From positions 3,229,001-3,293,000 of the forward strand of contig NZ_CP065589.1 of assembly GCF_021278965.1 (NCBI RefSeq): 64,000 nt of DNA, written 5' to 3'. This DNA is from Chryseobacterium capnotolerans. Its GTDB lineage: Bacteria > Bacteroidota > Bacteroidia > Flavobacteriales > Weeksellaceae. The position numbers and the translations under genes were made by a program. How positions within the stretch are numbered: the stretch's first letter is position 1; every line of letters begins with the position of its first letter. Positions 41,391 to 51,277 of this stretch are shown in pieces. The notes beneath the pieces are model-generated. The model searched no databases. It was not told the DNA's origin and saw only the letters and a list, made by a program, of their open reading frames with translations.

Positions 41391-42146
41391 ATGAAAATCG
41401 TTTCACTTGTACCCTCTATTACAGAGGCATTATTCGACTTAGGCCTTACTGAAAATGAAATTATCGGGCGAACAAAATTCTGTATCCATCCCGAAGAAAG
41501 AGTAAAAAATGTTCCGGTTATTGGTGGAACAAAAAATATAAATATTGATAAAATCAAAGCTCTTCAACCTGACCTGATTCTTGCCAATAAAGAGGAAAAC
41601 ATTAAAGAACAGGTGGAAGCCTTAATGGATGACTTCAAGGTTACGGTAACCAATGTGGAAACCATTGAAGACAATTATTACCTGCTTAAAAACCTGGGAA
41701 AGCTTTTTGGAAAAGAAGAAAGAGCGCAGCTTTTCAATCTGAAAATCTACGAAATCCTCAATCAAACTAAACTTGACTCTCCGGTAAAAGCAGCTTACCT
41801 CATCTGGAAAAATCCGTATATGACTGTAGGTTCAGATACATTTATCCATAAAATACTGACTGAAATAGGTTTTGAAAATATTTTCAAAGATAAAACCCGA
41901 TATCCGGAGATTACCCCTGAAGATCTGGAAAAAGCGGATGTGATCATGCTGTCTTCCGAACCCTTTCCATTTAAAGAAAAACATATTGAAGAACTACGGG
42001 CTTTTTATCCCGATAAAAAAATCATGATTGTAGATGGAGAGGCATTTTCCTGGTATGGAACGCATATTGCAAAATGTGAAAATTATTTTAAAGAACTGCT
42101 GGCTGAAATTCAAATGATGCAGCAAAGGATAAACTCTAAACATTAA
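41391..42146 (+). CDS. BtuF-like helical-backbone metal/cobalamin-binding protein
   Basis: A 251-residue protein starting MKIVSLVPSITEALFDLG, the signature of helical-backbone substrate-binding proteins of the cobalamin/siderophore group, with GGTKNINIDKIKALQPDLIL at ~42-61. There is no signal peptide, so it may be cytoplasmic or a specialised variant. Together with cobTSC it could relate to B12, but the ligand cannot be told from sequence. Confidence 0.82.
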   Translation: MKIVSLVPSITEALFDLGLTENEIIGRTKFCIHPEERVKNVPVIGGTKNINIDKIKALQPDLILANKEENIKEQVEALMDDFKVTVTNVETIEDNYYLLKNLGKLFGKEERAQLFNLKIYEILNQTKLDSPVKAAYLIWKNPYMTVGSDTFIHKILTEIGFENIFKDKTRYPEITPEDLEKADVIMLSSEPFPFKEKHIEELRAFYPDKKIMIVDGEAFSWYGTHIAKCENYFKELLAEIQMMQQRINSKH

Positions 42147-42167
42147 ACTTTAAACATTGAACTTTAT

Positions 42168-42635
42168 ATGTCTGGTACTGTTATATTATCTGAAGGAGCA
42201 GAATTTGATCAAGTAATACAGGAAGTTTCGAAATACATCCACCTTTATGTAATGCCATTTGGAAAGGAGGAGCGAACCCTTACACGCATCGATAAACGAG
42301 AAAATATGTATGGCGGAAACGGAACTGTGCATATGATACAAATGTTCGAGCAGAAAGAACTGGCTAATAACCGTTTGGCAGCCTATATGGTTTTATTAAA
42401 TAAAGGGGATGAATCCGGGTTTCATACTCATTATGAAAGAAACGAAGAAGAATTATACGTTGTAGTGCATGGAACCGGAGAATATCGGGAAAGAACCGGG
42501 ACAGAAGGACCGGTCCGTAAAAAAATACTTCAGAAAGGAGATATTACCGCTATCAGCTCTATCGGATATCATTCTATAGAAAATACAGGAAATGAGCCTT
42601 TGATTATGTTTGTTATTACCACCAATAATCCATAA
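42168..42635 (+). CDS. Cupin-domain protein
   Basis: A 155-residue protein with a double-psi/cupin pattern: GDESGFHTHYERNEEELYVVVHGTGEY (metal-binding His-x-His and Glu, residues ~84-110) and the second motif GYHSIENTGNEPLIMFVI near the C-terminus. Function within the cupin superfamily is open. It lies 22 bases after the BtuF-like gene. Confidence 0.85.
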   Translation: MSGTVILSEGAEFDQVIQEVSKYIHLYVMPFGKEERTLTRIDKRENMYGGNGTVHMIQMFEQKELANNRLAAYMVLLNKGDESGFHTHYERNEEELYVVVHGTGEYRERTGTEGPVRKKILQKGDITAISSIGYHSIENTGNEPLIMFVITTNNP

Positions 42636-42640
42636 AAAAA

Positions 42641-42664
42641 ACTCCGGCCAATACAAGCCGGAGT
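42641..42664. terminator. Bidirectional terminator
   Basis: ACTCCGGC (42641-42648) pairs with GCCGGAGT (42657-42664) between A-run and T-rich flanks, in the gap between two converging genes. Confidence 0.8.
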
Positions 42665-42687
42665 CTATATTTTCATTGAAGTTTCAA

Positions 42688-43137
42688 TTACAGAATTTTG
42701 GAAACTTCATTACAAAGCCATTCCAGCAATTCACGGTCTTCTGCCGTAAAAGGATCAATGGTATGAGAATCAATATCAATCTGACCGATGTTTATCCCGT
42801 CTTTAAAGATTGGAACAACAATTTCAGCCTTGGTATCAATTGAACAGCTCAGATAATTGCTTTCTTCATGCACATCAGGCACTACAAATGTTTCATTGGA
42901 AACCGCTACCTGTCCGCAGATTCCTTTTCCGTAAGGGATGATGGTATGATCAGTTGGAGCTCCTACATATGGTCCTAAGATCAATTCATCTTTATCACCA
43001 TTTTTAAAGTAGAAACCTGTCCAGTTGAAATAAGAAATTTCCTGATCCAGTAAGTGACAAACCTTTTCAAGTTTCTCTTCTGTATTATGTTTTGGACTTT
43101 CAAGAATAGAGGAAAGTCTTTTCTTTAATTCTGACAT
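42688..43137 (-). CDS. GAF-domain protein, probable free methionine-(R)-sulfoxide reductase
   Basis: A 149-residue single GAF domain with the fRMsr pattern: FNWTGFYF (residues ~37-44), GPYVGAPTDHTIIPYGKGICGQ (~53-74) and ESNYLSCSIDTKAEIVVPI (~90-108), carrying the catalytic and resolving cysteines. The enzyme reduces free methionine-R-sulfoxide, a form of oxidative-damage repair. The next gene upstream on the same strand starts only 11 bases away. Confidence 0.85.
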   Translation of the reverse strand: MSELKKRLSSILESPKHNTEEKLEKVCHLLDQEISYFNWTGFYFKNGDKDELILGPYVGAPTDHTIIPYGKGICGQVAVSNETFVVPDVHEESNYLSCSIDTKAEIVVPIFKDGINIGQIDIDSHTIDPFTAEDRELLEWLCNEVSKIL

Positions 43138-43148
43138 TATATTAATTT

Positions 43149-44576
43149 TTAAGAGAATTGTTTTAAAGGAAGTTCTTCTTTATATCCGAACATTCCACGC
43201 TCTTTGATCATTTCTGCTACACCTTCAGGAACCTGAGTTTCCCAGCCTTTGATACAGCCTGCTATTTTTCTTAAAATTTCTCTGGAATAGATTTCCAAAA
43301 ACTCAGGATTGTAATTCGTAATATCTACAATACGATTGTTACGCATGAAATATTTATACAATTCCTTAAGGTTTTCTTCTACTTTAAGGTTAGTAGAATC
43401 TAATAACTGGTGAGTTTCAGGATCTTTATAAGGATACAGATATACTCTCATTCCGTTTCGGAAAAACTTACCGAATGCCTCAAGAATTCCCCCTGAAAGG
43501 TTCTGATAATATTTTTCATCAAATACCATCAATAGGTTGTTTACCCCCATCGCAACTCCGATATTTCCGTTTGTATAAGACGCGAAATAATCAATGAGTC
43601 TATAATATTCTGAGAAGTTTGAAATAATAACGGTATATCCCAATTTGCCTAGAATATCTACCCTATCCAGAAAGTCTCTTTCATCAATATCTCCATCTGC
43701 TCTCAGATTGGAAATGGTAATTTCAATAAGAACTTCTGTTTCTTCATGGGTACAGATTGCATCTTTCAGGAACATATCCATTCCGTTCTGAAGCATATCA
43801 ATATTCACCTTCGTTACAGGTCTGAAACTTCCTCTTACCGCAAAGATATTTTTCTTGTACAATACATCTGCCGGAAGCATATTGTTCCCTTGAGAATTGA
43901 AGATCACCGCATCAGTCATACCATTCTTCACCAACTGAAGAGACATCAATCTATTATCAACATAAGAAAAAGCGGGTCCGCTGAAATCGATCATATCAAT
44001 TTCTAGGTTGTCTTTTGCTACATCATCGTATAAAGATTCTACTAAAGTTCTTGGATTATCAAAGTAATTAAAGGCTCCGAAAATAAGGTTTACCCCCAGA
44101 TTACCCAGCGTTTCCTGCTGAAGAGTTGCATCATTCTCATTGAATTTCACGTGAATAACAATCTCGTTGTAATCTTCATTTTCTTTAGTCTGAAAACGGA
44201 TTCCCACCCAGCCGTGGCCTTTTACTGTCTTGTCGAAGTTGATGGTGGTAACTGTATTGGCATAGGAAAAGAACTTTCTGTCCGGATTGTTATCCCTTGA
44301 AATTCTCTCTTCGATCAATGCTACTTCATAACGAAGCATTTTGCGAAGTCTATTCTGGGTAACATACCTGTTTTTTACTTCTTTTCCGTAGATGGCATCA
44401 CTAAAATCTTTGTCATAAGCAGACATCGCTTTAGCAATCGTACCGGAAGCTCCCCCTGCTCTAAAAAAGTGACGAACAGTCTCCTGCCCTGCTCCAATTT
44501 CTGCGAAAGTACCATAAATAGTAGGATCTAGATTAATTGTTAATGCTTTTTGTTTAGGAGTTAGTTTCTGATACAT
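43149..44576 (-). CDS. Conserved Bacteroidota protein of unknown function
   Basis: A 475-residue soluble protein starting MYQKLTPKQKALTINLDPTI, with IYGTFAEIGAGQETVRHFFRAGGASGTIAKAMSAYD near the N-terminus. I know this protein as very conserved in Bacteroidota, often carrying unrelated names such as nicotinate-nucleotide adenylyltransferase or TonB-dependent receptor in databases, which its sequence does not support. No signal peptide or membrane segment. Probably cotranscribed with the GAF gene. Confidence 0.75.
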   Translation of the reverse strand: MYQKLTPKQKALTINLDPTIYGTFAEIGAGQETVRHFFRAGGASGTIAKAMSAYDKDFSDAIYGKEVKNRYVTQNRLRKMLRYEVALIEERISRDNNPDRKFFSYANTVTTINFDKTVKGHGWVGIRFQTKENEDYNEIVIHVKFNENDATLQQETLGNLGVNLIFGAFNYFDNPRTLVESLYDDVAKDNLEIDMIDFSGPAFSYVDNRLMSLQLVKNGMTDAVIFNSQGNNMLPADVLYKKNIFAVRGSFRPVTKVNIDMLQNGMDMFLKDAICTHEETEVLIEITISNLRADGDIDERDFLDRVDILGKLGYTVIISNFSEYYRLIDYFASYTNGNIGVAMGVNNLLMVFDEKYYQNLSGGILEAFGKFFRNGMRVYLYPYKDPETHQLLDSTNLKVEENLKELYKYFMRNNRIVDITNYNPEFLEIYSREILRKIAGCIKGWETQVPEGVAEMIKERGMFGYKEELPLKQFS

Positions 44577-44630
44577 TAGGACATTAAATTTTTTGTAAAT
44601 TTACCAAAATTAAACCAACCTCAAAACAAA

Positions 44631-45398
44631 ATGAAGTTGAAATTTTTAGGAACCGGTACTTCCCAGGGTGTGCCCGTTATTGGCTGCACCTGCGAGGTGT
44701 GTATTTCCGAAAATCCAAAAGACAAACGTCTTCGCTCTTCCGTTATGGTAACAACGGATGAAAATAAAAAAATACTTATCGACTGTGGTCCGGACTTTCG
44801 GCAGCAAATGCTTACCAACCACGAACATACTGTAGATCTTGCACTCATTACCCATGAACATAATGATCATGTGATTGGGCTTGATGACATGCGCCCGCTT
44901 ATTTTTAAAAGTGGAAAAGATGTCCCACTCTATTGTTATTCGAGGGTTGCCCATGAGATAAAAAACCGTTTTCCTTATGCTTTCGCCGATGTAAGGTATC
45001 CCGGTGCGCCCGCTTTTGAACTTCATGAGATTGAAAACAAGCCATTCCAGGTTTTGGATACAGAAGTCACCCCTATTGAAGTGATCCATTTTAAAATAAG
45101 TGTCTTCGGATATAAATTTAAAAAGCTGGCCTACATTACAGATGCAGGTTTTATTTCTGATACGGAAAAGGAAAAATTAAAGAATCTTGATGTTTTGATT
45201 TTAAACTGTATCAGGAAATTTGATCCACATCCAGCTCATTTTATCCTTCCCGATGTGATTAAACTGTTTGAAGAGCTAAAACCTAAGAAATTATTTTTAA
45301 CTCATATCAGTCATCATTTAGGCCTGCATGATATTGAAGATAAACTACTTCCAGCCGGAATGCACCTTGCCTACGATGGTTTGGAGATTAATTTTTAA
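44631..45398 (+). CDS. MBL-fold metallohydrolase (PhnP/RNase Z-like)
   Basis: A 255-residue beta-lactamase-fold hydrolase: FLGTGTSQGVPVIGCTCEVC (residues ~4-23, with cysteines of the zinc finger-like PhnP insert), the metal motif THEHNDHVIGLDDMRP (~77-92), and the terminal LTHISHHLG. PhnP-type enzymes cleave cyclic phosphodiesters; the precise substrate is unknown. Single gene. Confidence 0.88.
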   Translation: MKLKFLGTGTSQGVPVIGCTCEVCISENPKDKRLRSSVMVTTDENKKILIDCGPDFRQQMLTNHEHTVDLALITHEHNDHVIGLDDMRPLIFKSGKDVPLYCYSRVAHEIKNRFPYAFADVRYPGAPAFELHEIENKPFQVLDTEVTPIEVIHFKISVFGYKFKKLAYITDAGFISDTEKEKLKNLDVLILNCIRKFDPHPAHFILPDVIKLFEELKPKKLFLTHISHHLGLHDIEDKLLPAGMHLAYDGLEINF

Positions 45399-45491
45399 AA
45401 CTTTTTTTCAAAAAAGCTTTTGAACATTGAAAAAAGTTCCTATATTTGCACACCAATTTGAAACAAACAACATGTTTGGAGTAAACATCAA

Positions 45492-45571
45492 GCCCAGGTG
45501 GCGGAATTGGTAGACGCGCTGGTCTCAAACACCAGTTCTTAGGAGTACCGGTTCGATCCCGGTCCTGGGTA
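45492..45571 (+). tRNA. tRNA-Leu (anticodon CAA)
   Basis: Full cloverleaf: acceptor GCCCAGG/CCTGGGT (one G-U), D-arm GCGGAATTGGTAGACGC, anticodon stem CTGGT/ACCAG with loop CTCAAAC giving CAA, a class II variable arm (TTCTTAGGAGTA), T-arm CCGGT/CCGG around TTCGATC, discriminator A. CCA is not encoded. The accessory island begins right behind it, so its 3' end is a candidate attachment site. Confidence 0.95.
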
Positions 45572-45576
45572 CAAAA

Positions 45577-45611
45577 AACCTCTGAAATCATTTGATTTTC
45601 AGAGGTTTTTA
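45577..45611 (+). terminator. Terminator after tRNA-Leu
   Basis: CCTCTGAAATCA (from 45579) pairs with TGATTTTCAGAGG (to 45605) with one bulge, followed by TTTTT. Confidence 0.75.
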
Positions 45612-45721
45612 CTTTTTAGGGTGGTCAAAAGGGTGGCTTTTTTTATTTAATTCATAAATCGTTTTGTGAGAATTAATAAGACTATTATAAAAGTTTTGTA
45701 AATACCTTTTTATAAGAATTA

Positions 45722-46900
45722 TTAATTGGGATATTCCTTAATATTTCTATTTATTACCATTTCTGATGTAAACCATCCAAAGGCTTTAATTAATTTTTCT
45801 AAATATATCTTTGCTTCTGATGTCACTTCAGTAGATTGAAATAAACCAAACTTCCACTGTTTAAGTCCTAAACTAGCTGCTAATAAAACTAATTTTTTAC
45901 AGTCGTATTTATAAGCATAAATTTGTTGAGCAAGTTCTAATATCTTATCAATTTCGTTTTGAGGTCTTTCTATTGGATAATAAATGAAAAGAAAGCCTAT
46001 GTCGTTATATGTTGTAAATCTCCTTGCTAGAAAATCTTTTTCATTTTGATATTTGTTCACTATTTCAAACAAATTTTGTGCGATTATTCTTCTTTCAAAT
46101 CTACTCAAGGTCATAAGCTCTTTAGCTAATAATTCACCATTAGTCAGTTTTAAAACGTCATTTTTTATTAATTCATCAATAAAATAACTCTTTTCATCTT
46201 CAAGTCTCTTTAATAAAACTTGTTTGTCTTTATCGTAAATTTCCCATTTTCCTTTTAGTTTTGAAGTTTCTTCTTCAAAATTTATATAAAGTTCTTTCTT
46301 AAAATCTCTTGCATTACTCAAATAATGAGCAAGAAGATCTTTTTCCTTACAATTACATTTTTTGTTTAGATTTTTGAGTAAAAGAGTTTCTCTTGATTTT
46401 AAGTATTCAGTTAAATCTTTTACTGTATCTAACTCTTTAACAAGAGTTTGAAACGTATCTTTATTTAGTATGGCAATGATTCCTTTATTTTCATCATAAT
46501 CAATAAATTCATAGTTTTCAAAATCTTCACCTACACTTACGGTTATTTTAATAATGTTTGTGTAATCTTTAGGGTTAATGATAGTTTCTCCATTTGTAGG
46601 ATGAATCACTTTTAGCTCATTTAAACTAAATATTTTTCGTTCCGCACCAAACAATTGTTTAGATGATTTTTCAATTACCTTTTTTGCAAATCTATCATAA
46701 TTTCCTTTGCATTGATAATTTTTGACAGATATGATAATAGCTGTATCGAAAAACAAAATGAGTGCATCACATATTTCTTTTTTATCGCCATTCTCATCTT
46801 TTGGATTTGGATATAACCAATATTTTAAATAAGAAGTTTCAAGAATTTTTAAAACAAAATTTTCGCCTTCAATTCCACTATCTATAAAATCTTGATTCAT
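45722..46900 (-). CDS. PD-(D/E)xK nuclease-like protein
   Basis: A 392-residue protein. Residues ~40-62 (KKEICDALILFFDTAIIISVKNY, shown in parts) look like the D-(x)n-(E/S)xK core of the restriction-endonuclease fold, with Asp at ~45 and SVK at ~58-60. After ~190 the protein is helical with a CNC zinc-like pair in KKCNCKEKD. It is the first island gene after the tRNA. The upstream region contains TTGCGCAA (46945-46952). The nuclease assignment is by motif only. Confidence 0.6.
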   Translation of the reverse strand: MNQDFIDSGIEGENFVLKILETSYLKYWLYPNPKDENGDKKEICDALILFFDTAIIISVKNYQCKGNYDRFAKKVIEKSSKQLFGAERKIFSLNELKVIHPTNGETIINPKDYTNIIKITVSVGEDFENYEFIDYDENKGIIAILNKDTFQTLVKELDTVKDLTEYLKSRETLLLKNLNKKCNCKEKDLLAHYLSNARDFKKELYINFEEETSKLKGKWEIYDKDKQVLLKRLEDEKSYFIDELIKNDVLKLTNGELLAKELMTLSRFERRIIAQNLFEIVNKYQNEKDFLARRFTTYNDIGFLFIYYPIERPQNEIDKILELAQQIYAYKYDCKKLVLLAASLGLKQWKFGLFQSTEVTSEAKIYLEKLIKAFGWFTSEMVINRNIKEYPN

Positions 46901-47035
46901 AAGTTTTGTATTTTAATATTTCTGTTAAATTCTAAATTAACTCATTGCGCAAATTCGATTTATATAAATCTCATAAAGCTATTTTCGCTACTAATTTAAA
47001 ATTTACTTTGATCGTTTTTTTGAGGTTTTGTTTTA

Positions 47036-47656
47036 CTATTTTCTATCAATTTTCAAATGGGGTAATTTTTCGGAAGTTTTTGCAAATACTTTAGATTGAA
47101 TTTCACTAGCATTTTCTAATCCAGAAACTACTTCAACATATGATTTAAGATTTCCTTCTGTAAATTCTCGTTCAATTTCGAGAACTCTATTTTTTGTTCT
47201 CGTTTCAACTTGTAATAAAATCAACATATAAGTGATTTCTTCAGCGAGCTTAAAAAATCTAAATTTATGTTCATCATCAGACACCTTCATTTCATCGAGA
47301 GAATACCATTTAACTAACTGTTTTTCAATCTCTTTACCAACACTTGTTAAAGTAAATAAGTTCTCAAAGGAGTCAATTTCTTGTAAGTGAGCAAATTTAT
47401 TTCGGATATTCATCAAACAAGAAAGTTTTTTCGTCATTTCAGATTCTATTCCTTTAATATCTTGAATAATTTGTATTTTTTGATTAAAAGATAAGGCTGA
47501 AGAACCATATCCAAAAGATTTTGAAGTCTTATAATCAATACCCAATAAGTGCTCAATTGCTTCAGATACTAAAGTCTCAATATGAAGAGTATGCTCAATA
47601 ATATATAATCTTAAATTATCAGTTTTAGAGAATACTTGGATATCAGTTTCTTTCAT
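47036..47656 (-). CDS. HEPN-like protein (Rx4H motif)
   Basis: A 206-residue all-helical protein with MNIRNKFAHL at residues ~82-91, the R-x4-H motif (R85, H90) that marks HEPN ribonuclease domains. HEPN proteins act in toxin-antitoxin and abortive-infection systems by cutting RNA. No partner nucleotidyltransferase is adjacent, so it could be a sensor or an orphan. Identification is by motif and helical composition. Confidence 0.6.
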   Translation of the reverse strand: MKETDIQVFSKTDNLRLYIIEHTLHIETLVSEAIEHLLGIDYKTSKSFGYGSSALSFNQKIQIIQDIKGIESEMTKKLSCLMNIRNKFAHLQEIDSFENLFTLTSVGKEIEKQLVKWYSLDEMKVSDDEHKFRFFKLAEEITYMLILLQVETRTKNRVLEIEREFTEGNLKSYVEVVSGLENASEIQSKVFAKTSEKLPHLKIDRK

Positions 47657-47896
47657 TTTAAAATATTTGTTAATCTCATTTCTTAAACTTGTTAATGGTA
47701 AAAAATGATGTAATTGATGTAAAAAATAGATTTTTAAATTTTCACAGTTTTCTCAATCAGACTAGTGTAACAAGGAATAAATACGTTTTCATTGATATTT
47801 ACAATTATTAAAGGAAAACCTCACAAAGATGTAATTTATAATCGTTTTTTGAGATAATATTTATATAAATGAATGTATAATTAAAATTATTAATTT

Positions 47897-49233
47897 TTAA
47901 CAATCCCAGTCCAGCATTTCAATTTTATGAAAAAAGAAAGAATCCATATACCTCCAAACACCTCCGCTTTGACCATACACCATATTTTCTCGTTGCTCAT
48001 TTTGGTAAAGCATTCGCAACATTATTTCTTTTGTATATTCTATTTCGTTAAATAATACAATTACTTTTACCTTTACCTCTGCAATTGCTGGCGCTTGATG
48101 TTCAACTGATAGAATTTCAAAGGTTTTGAGATTCTTTTGCTCAAAAACTTTTCGTACTCTTCCTGCTTCTTTACCTATATTAAATTCATCGGAAAATAAA
48201 CAAAGCTGTTTAGCCATTTGACCGTAATTATTTTTTTGCCAACTGGTTAAAAAGTAAACAGCATCTCGCTCTGGTGTAAATTCTGTATATTCTTCCTCTA
48301 ATCCCTGAGCAGGAAAATCTACGTTTGCAATAGCTTTTCTTGATTTCCAATGATTCATGAATTTATCAGTTTCCGCTCTTTTTTCTTTCTGCAGTTTGTA
48401 TTTATCAGTAGTTTCTTTTAAGTCTGATAGTGCCTCTTTCAGTGTAGGCTGTTTAGTCTCTTTAGGTGGATTTTCTTTATTTTTTTGCAAAGCTTTTGCC
48501 CAATCATTAATAGCAAATAATGTTAGCCATGCTTTACCTGCAACATATTTATTAGCATAAGAAATATCTCTTCCATGCAATATTCCGTTTCTGTAGGGGA
48601 AAAATATTTCTTCAGTGGTTGTCGACTTTCGTGTCACATTTAAAATGTCCCTAAGTTTGGAGAGACCGGTACTATGTGCAGCAATAGAATCCCACGCAGT
48701 AAGATCAGTATTTTCCGCAAAAAAGCCTTTGCTTTTACTGATGTCATTAACAGTACCATCAATAATCATTAAAAGTAATGGGATGGCAGAGTAAAATCTT
48801 TCAGCTTTTGTATCTTCAAAGGCTGCATTAATTAAATTATTTCGCTTTCTAAACTCAGGAACACCATATGTTGAAGTTATCAGCCATTGTATTTCCTCGG
48901 AAGTATAGTGATCGGCTAGTTTCTCCTCAGCTGCTTTTATATTGTCAGATTCTGCCAAATTAATGCATTCCATAATCAGATCGTGATTACCTGACTCGTG
49001 AGCAATCCAGCCAAGTCCACTGAAATAATTATTAAACTGGTCAGGACTTTTGGAAATCTCGTTGAATTGTTTTTCAATCTCATCAAAATTTTCAAAAGCA
49101 TCTAAAATTTCTTTAGCTCGTGAACTAAAAGGTGCTAAGAATGATACAATTTTTTTTACTGACTTCCCCCCTTTAAATTATTTCTAAATTCTTCAAACGA
49201 AGAATTATCTTCAATTTTATTTTTGTTTGCCAT
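47897..49233 (-). pseudogene. HEPN-like protein, frameshifted in a C6 run
   Basis: ATG at 49233 begins MANKNKIEDNSSFEEFRNNLKG and hits a stop after six G's on the coding strand (C6 at 49166-49171). Five G's restore EVSKKIVSFLAPFSSRAKEIL... and join the frame to 47897, about 445 residues. It contains YRNGILHGRD with the R-x4-H of HEPN domains (about residue 215-220). Promoter boxes at 49272-49295 carry the CTGCGTA motif. The G-run could be a real phase-variable switch or a sequencing error. Confidence 0.65.
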
Positions 49234-49271
49234 TTTGCATTAATATTAGGTATATTATAATTTACTTAATA

Positions 49272-49310
49272 CAAAAATACACTCTTACTACGCAGTCTAT
49301 TTGCGTAAAT
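49272..49310 (-). promoter_or_regulatory. Promoter/operator with TACGCA motifs (HEPN gene)
   Basis: On the minus strand CTGCGTA begins at 49295, 20 bases before TTTG of TATTTTTG (49275-49272), an exact -7 match. A second, TTACGCA-type copy lies 13 bases upstream (to about 49308). The arrangement is the same as upstream of the DUF5677 gene at 56161-56197. Confidence 0.6.
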
Positions 49311-49311
49311 A

Positions 49312-51237
49312 TTATTTTTTAACTGCTACTTTCTTTATTTCTTCTGTCAGCTTCACAATGCCCTCAGTTATTAACCGTTTTACATTGAATGGAATTGGTT
49401 TACCCATAAAATAGTCAGATAAATCGTTGTTTACAAATTCACCATGCTTTTCAACTATAAAATGTAGAACAAGAGAACATAATTCATGTTGTTGCTGTGT
49501 AAATGCAATTAACAAAGCGTTGAATTGAGCCTCTTTGTCTCCGTCCCGGAGAAGTCCTGCGGTTAAGAAACAGTAAAATGCATCTTCAAATTGCTGTTCT
49601 TTGTCTTTTGCAACACCAAGATTAAACCAGGCAAGATCATTTGTTGGGTTAAGTTCTACAGCCTTAGTAAATTCTATAATTTGAAGTTTGAAGTCATTCA
49701 ATTCCAAAGCCTTTTCATAAAGTTCTATCGATTTTTCACTTTCTATTTTTTTGCCATCAAGTCCTAATTTTATACATCGGTCCGTAATGGCTCTTTTTAA
49801 ATACCACTCATAGCTATAGCTGTTATGTTGTTCAAAAAATTTGTCAAACCATTCGTTTGCTTTTGAAAATTTACCTTGGAGAAGCAAACAATCACCAATC
49901 AGGGCAAAGACAATTGCTTCTTGATTTGGTAGAATCTGTTCCAATCTAAAATACCTGTATTGAATATCTTCTTCAACTAATTCAATTGATTTTGTATAAA
50001 ACAATTCGGCTAGCTTATAATGACCTTTAATAAATAAAAGCCCTGCCAGTTCTCTCCACCAATGTTTTCTTCTTTCGTAGTCTGGTAGATACTTTCTTGC
50101 TTTGAAATAACACTTGATTGCTTCATCAGTGTTATATAAGCCTCTCTCAATATTTCCGAGGTTATAATAACAATTTCCTATTATTGGGGAATATTCAGAG
50201 TATTGAATTGCTAATTTTAAATTTTCAGTTCTTAGATAAAAGAGTTCGTTATAATTTTTGCTATGGACAAAGTATGCTACATCAATAAAAAGAAAAGTTT
50301 CAAAGAGTTTTTTTCTTATTATTAGTTTTGTGATTTCGTTATACTGAAGAAGTAAATCCTGATTAATAGATGATTGTAAAGTCCCTAAAGGGTCAAAAAG
50401 CATTGCGTCCTCTTCTATACTAAAATAATCTTTTTCTATGAGTTTTCTTAAAAGTTTCAAGGAACCATTTAAATTTTCTCTTGCGAACGCAACTACCAGT
50501 AATTTAAGAATTTTAGCATTTGTAATATTTATATCATCTGCATTAAAAAGTGGTCTGTGAAGTAATGGATTCTCGATGTCAAAACTTTCGATTTCAATTT
50601 CTTTGTTGAAGAACGGACCATCCAACAAAAGAAAATGATTTCCCCCACGTGTCAAAAATTGTAAGCTATAATGTTTAGGTAAAAATGAATTATTAAGTGC
50701 AAATGTTTTTGGGTAGAAATGATTAATAAATTTTCCGATGTTGGCTCCAAGAATATTACCTAAATCAGAGTTTGATGTTATTGTAAGACCATACTGAGAA
50801 ATTATTTTTAACTCACCTTCAATTTGATTAAAGTACTCACCTTTAATTAAATTTTCAGAATCGAACTTCAATTTTACAGTTTCTTGCTCGGGTCTAAGGT
50901 TTAGAGATTTAATTAATTTGTTTGCCCAAATCCCCCAAGTTTGTTTTGTTGTCGTTGAAACACATACTATTAATACCGGTAGTGCCAGGGATGCATAATA
51001 ATTCAAATTATCAATATCAAACTGCTTTTCAAACGTGTCATTCACAATTTTTTGTTCGCTTCCTTTCAGTTGTACGAAAAAAGTAATTCCTGTCGATTGA
51101 CCAGATTTAAAAACTTCAATTAAATAGTCAATACCATAATCGGGTTTAATCTCTCGAATAACCCATTCCACTGGAATTAAGTCTTCAAAAATTCGGTGTG
51201 AAATTGTCTCGGTTACATGTTGAGTTGGTCGCTTCAT
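49312..51237 (-). CDS. DUF4365 nuclease-like domain with TPR repeats
   Basis: A 641-residue protein. Residues ~1-150 are DUF4365, a PD-(D/E)xK-like fold: KPDYGIDYLIEVF and FFVQLKGSE give D37, E41 and Q56-x-K58. Residues ~330-600 are TPR-type helical pairs (YYNLGNIERGLYNTDEAIKC, DLAWFNLGVAKDKEQQFEDA). This combination suggests a target-sensing repeat domain attached to a nucleic-acid cleaving head, as in defence proteins. A near-perfect TTTACGTA-T-TGCGTAAA palindrome (51261-51277) lies 24 bases before the start. Confidence 0.75.
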   Translation of the reverse strand: MKRPTQHVTETISHRIFEDLIPVEWVIREIKPDYGIDYLIEVFKSGQSTGITFFVQLKGSEQKIVNDTFEKQFDIDNLNYYASLALPVLIVCVSTTTKQTWGIWANKLIKSLNLRPEQETVKLKFDSENLIKGEYFNQIEGELKIISQYGLTITSNSDLGNILGANIGKFINHFYPKTFALNNSFLPKHYSLQFLTRGGNHFLLLDGPFFNKEIEIESFDIENPLLHRPLFNADDINITNAKILKLLVVAFARENLNGSLKLLRKLIEKDYFSIEEDAMLFDPLGTLQSSINQDLLLQYNEITKLIIRKKLFETFLFIDVAYFVHSKNYNELFYLRTENLKLAIQYSEYSPIIGNCYYNLGNIERGLYNTDEAIKCYFKARKYLPDYERRKHWWRELAGLLFIKGHYKLAELFYTKSIELVEEDIQYRYFRLEQILPNQEAIVFALIGDCLLLQGKFSKANEWFDKFFEQHNSYSYEWYLKRAITDRCIKLGLDGKKIESEKSIELYEKALELNDFKLQIIEFTKAVELNPTNDLAWFNLGVAKDKEQQFEDAFYCFLTAGLLRDGDKEAQFNALLIAFTQQQHELCSLVLHFIVEKHGEFVNNDLSDYFMGKPIPFNVKRLITEGIVKLTEEIKKVAVKK

Positions 51238-51260
51238 TAAGATGATGTATAATTTTCAAA

Positions 51261-51277
51261 TTTACGTATTGCGTAAA
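51261..51277. promoter_or_regulatory. Operator-like palindrome upstream of the DUF4365 gene
   Basis: TTTACGTATTGCGTAAA, a 17-base palindrome with one mismatch, overlaps an exact TAAATTTG -7 box on the minus strand, so a bound protein would block the promoter. Confidence 0.6.

Noticed and set aside
43746..44006. Plus-strand frame inside the 475-aa gene
   Set aside because: Opposite-strand shadow of a well-conserved gene, with no motif or start signal.
45612..45721. Integrase attachment repeat after tRNA-Leu
   Set aside because: No second copy of the tRNA 3' end is visible in the window, so an attachment site cannot be shown even though the location is suggestive.
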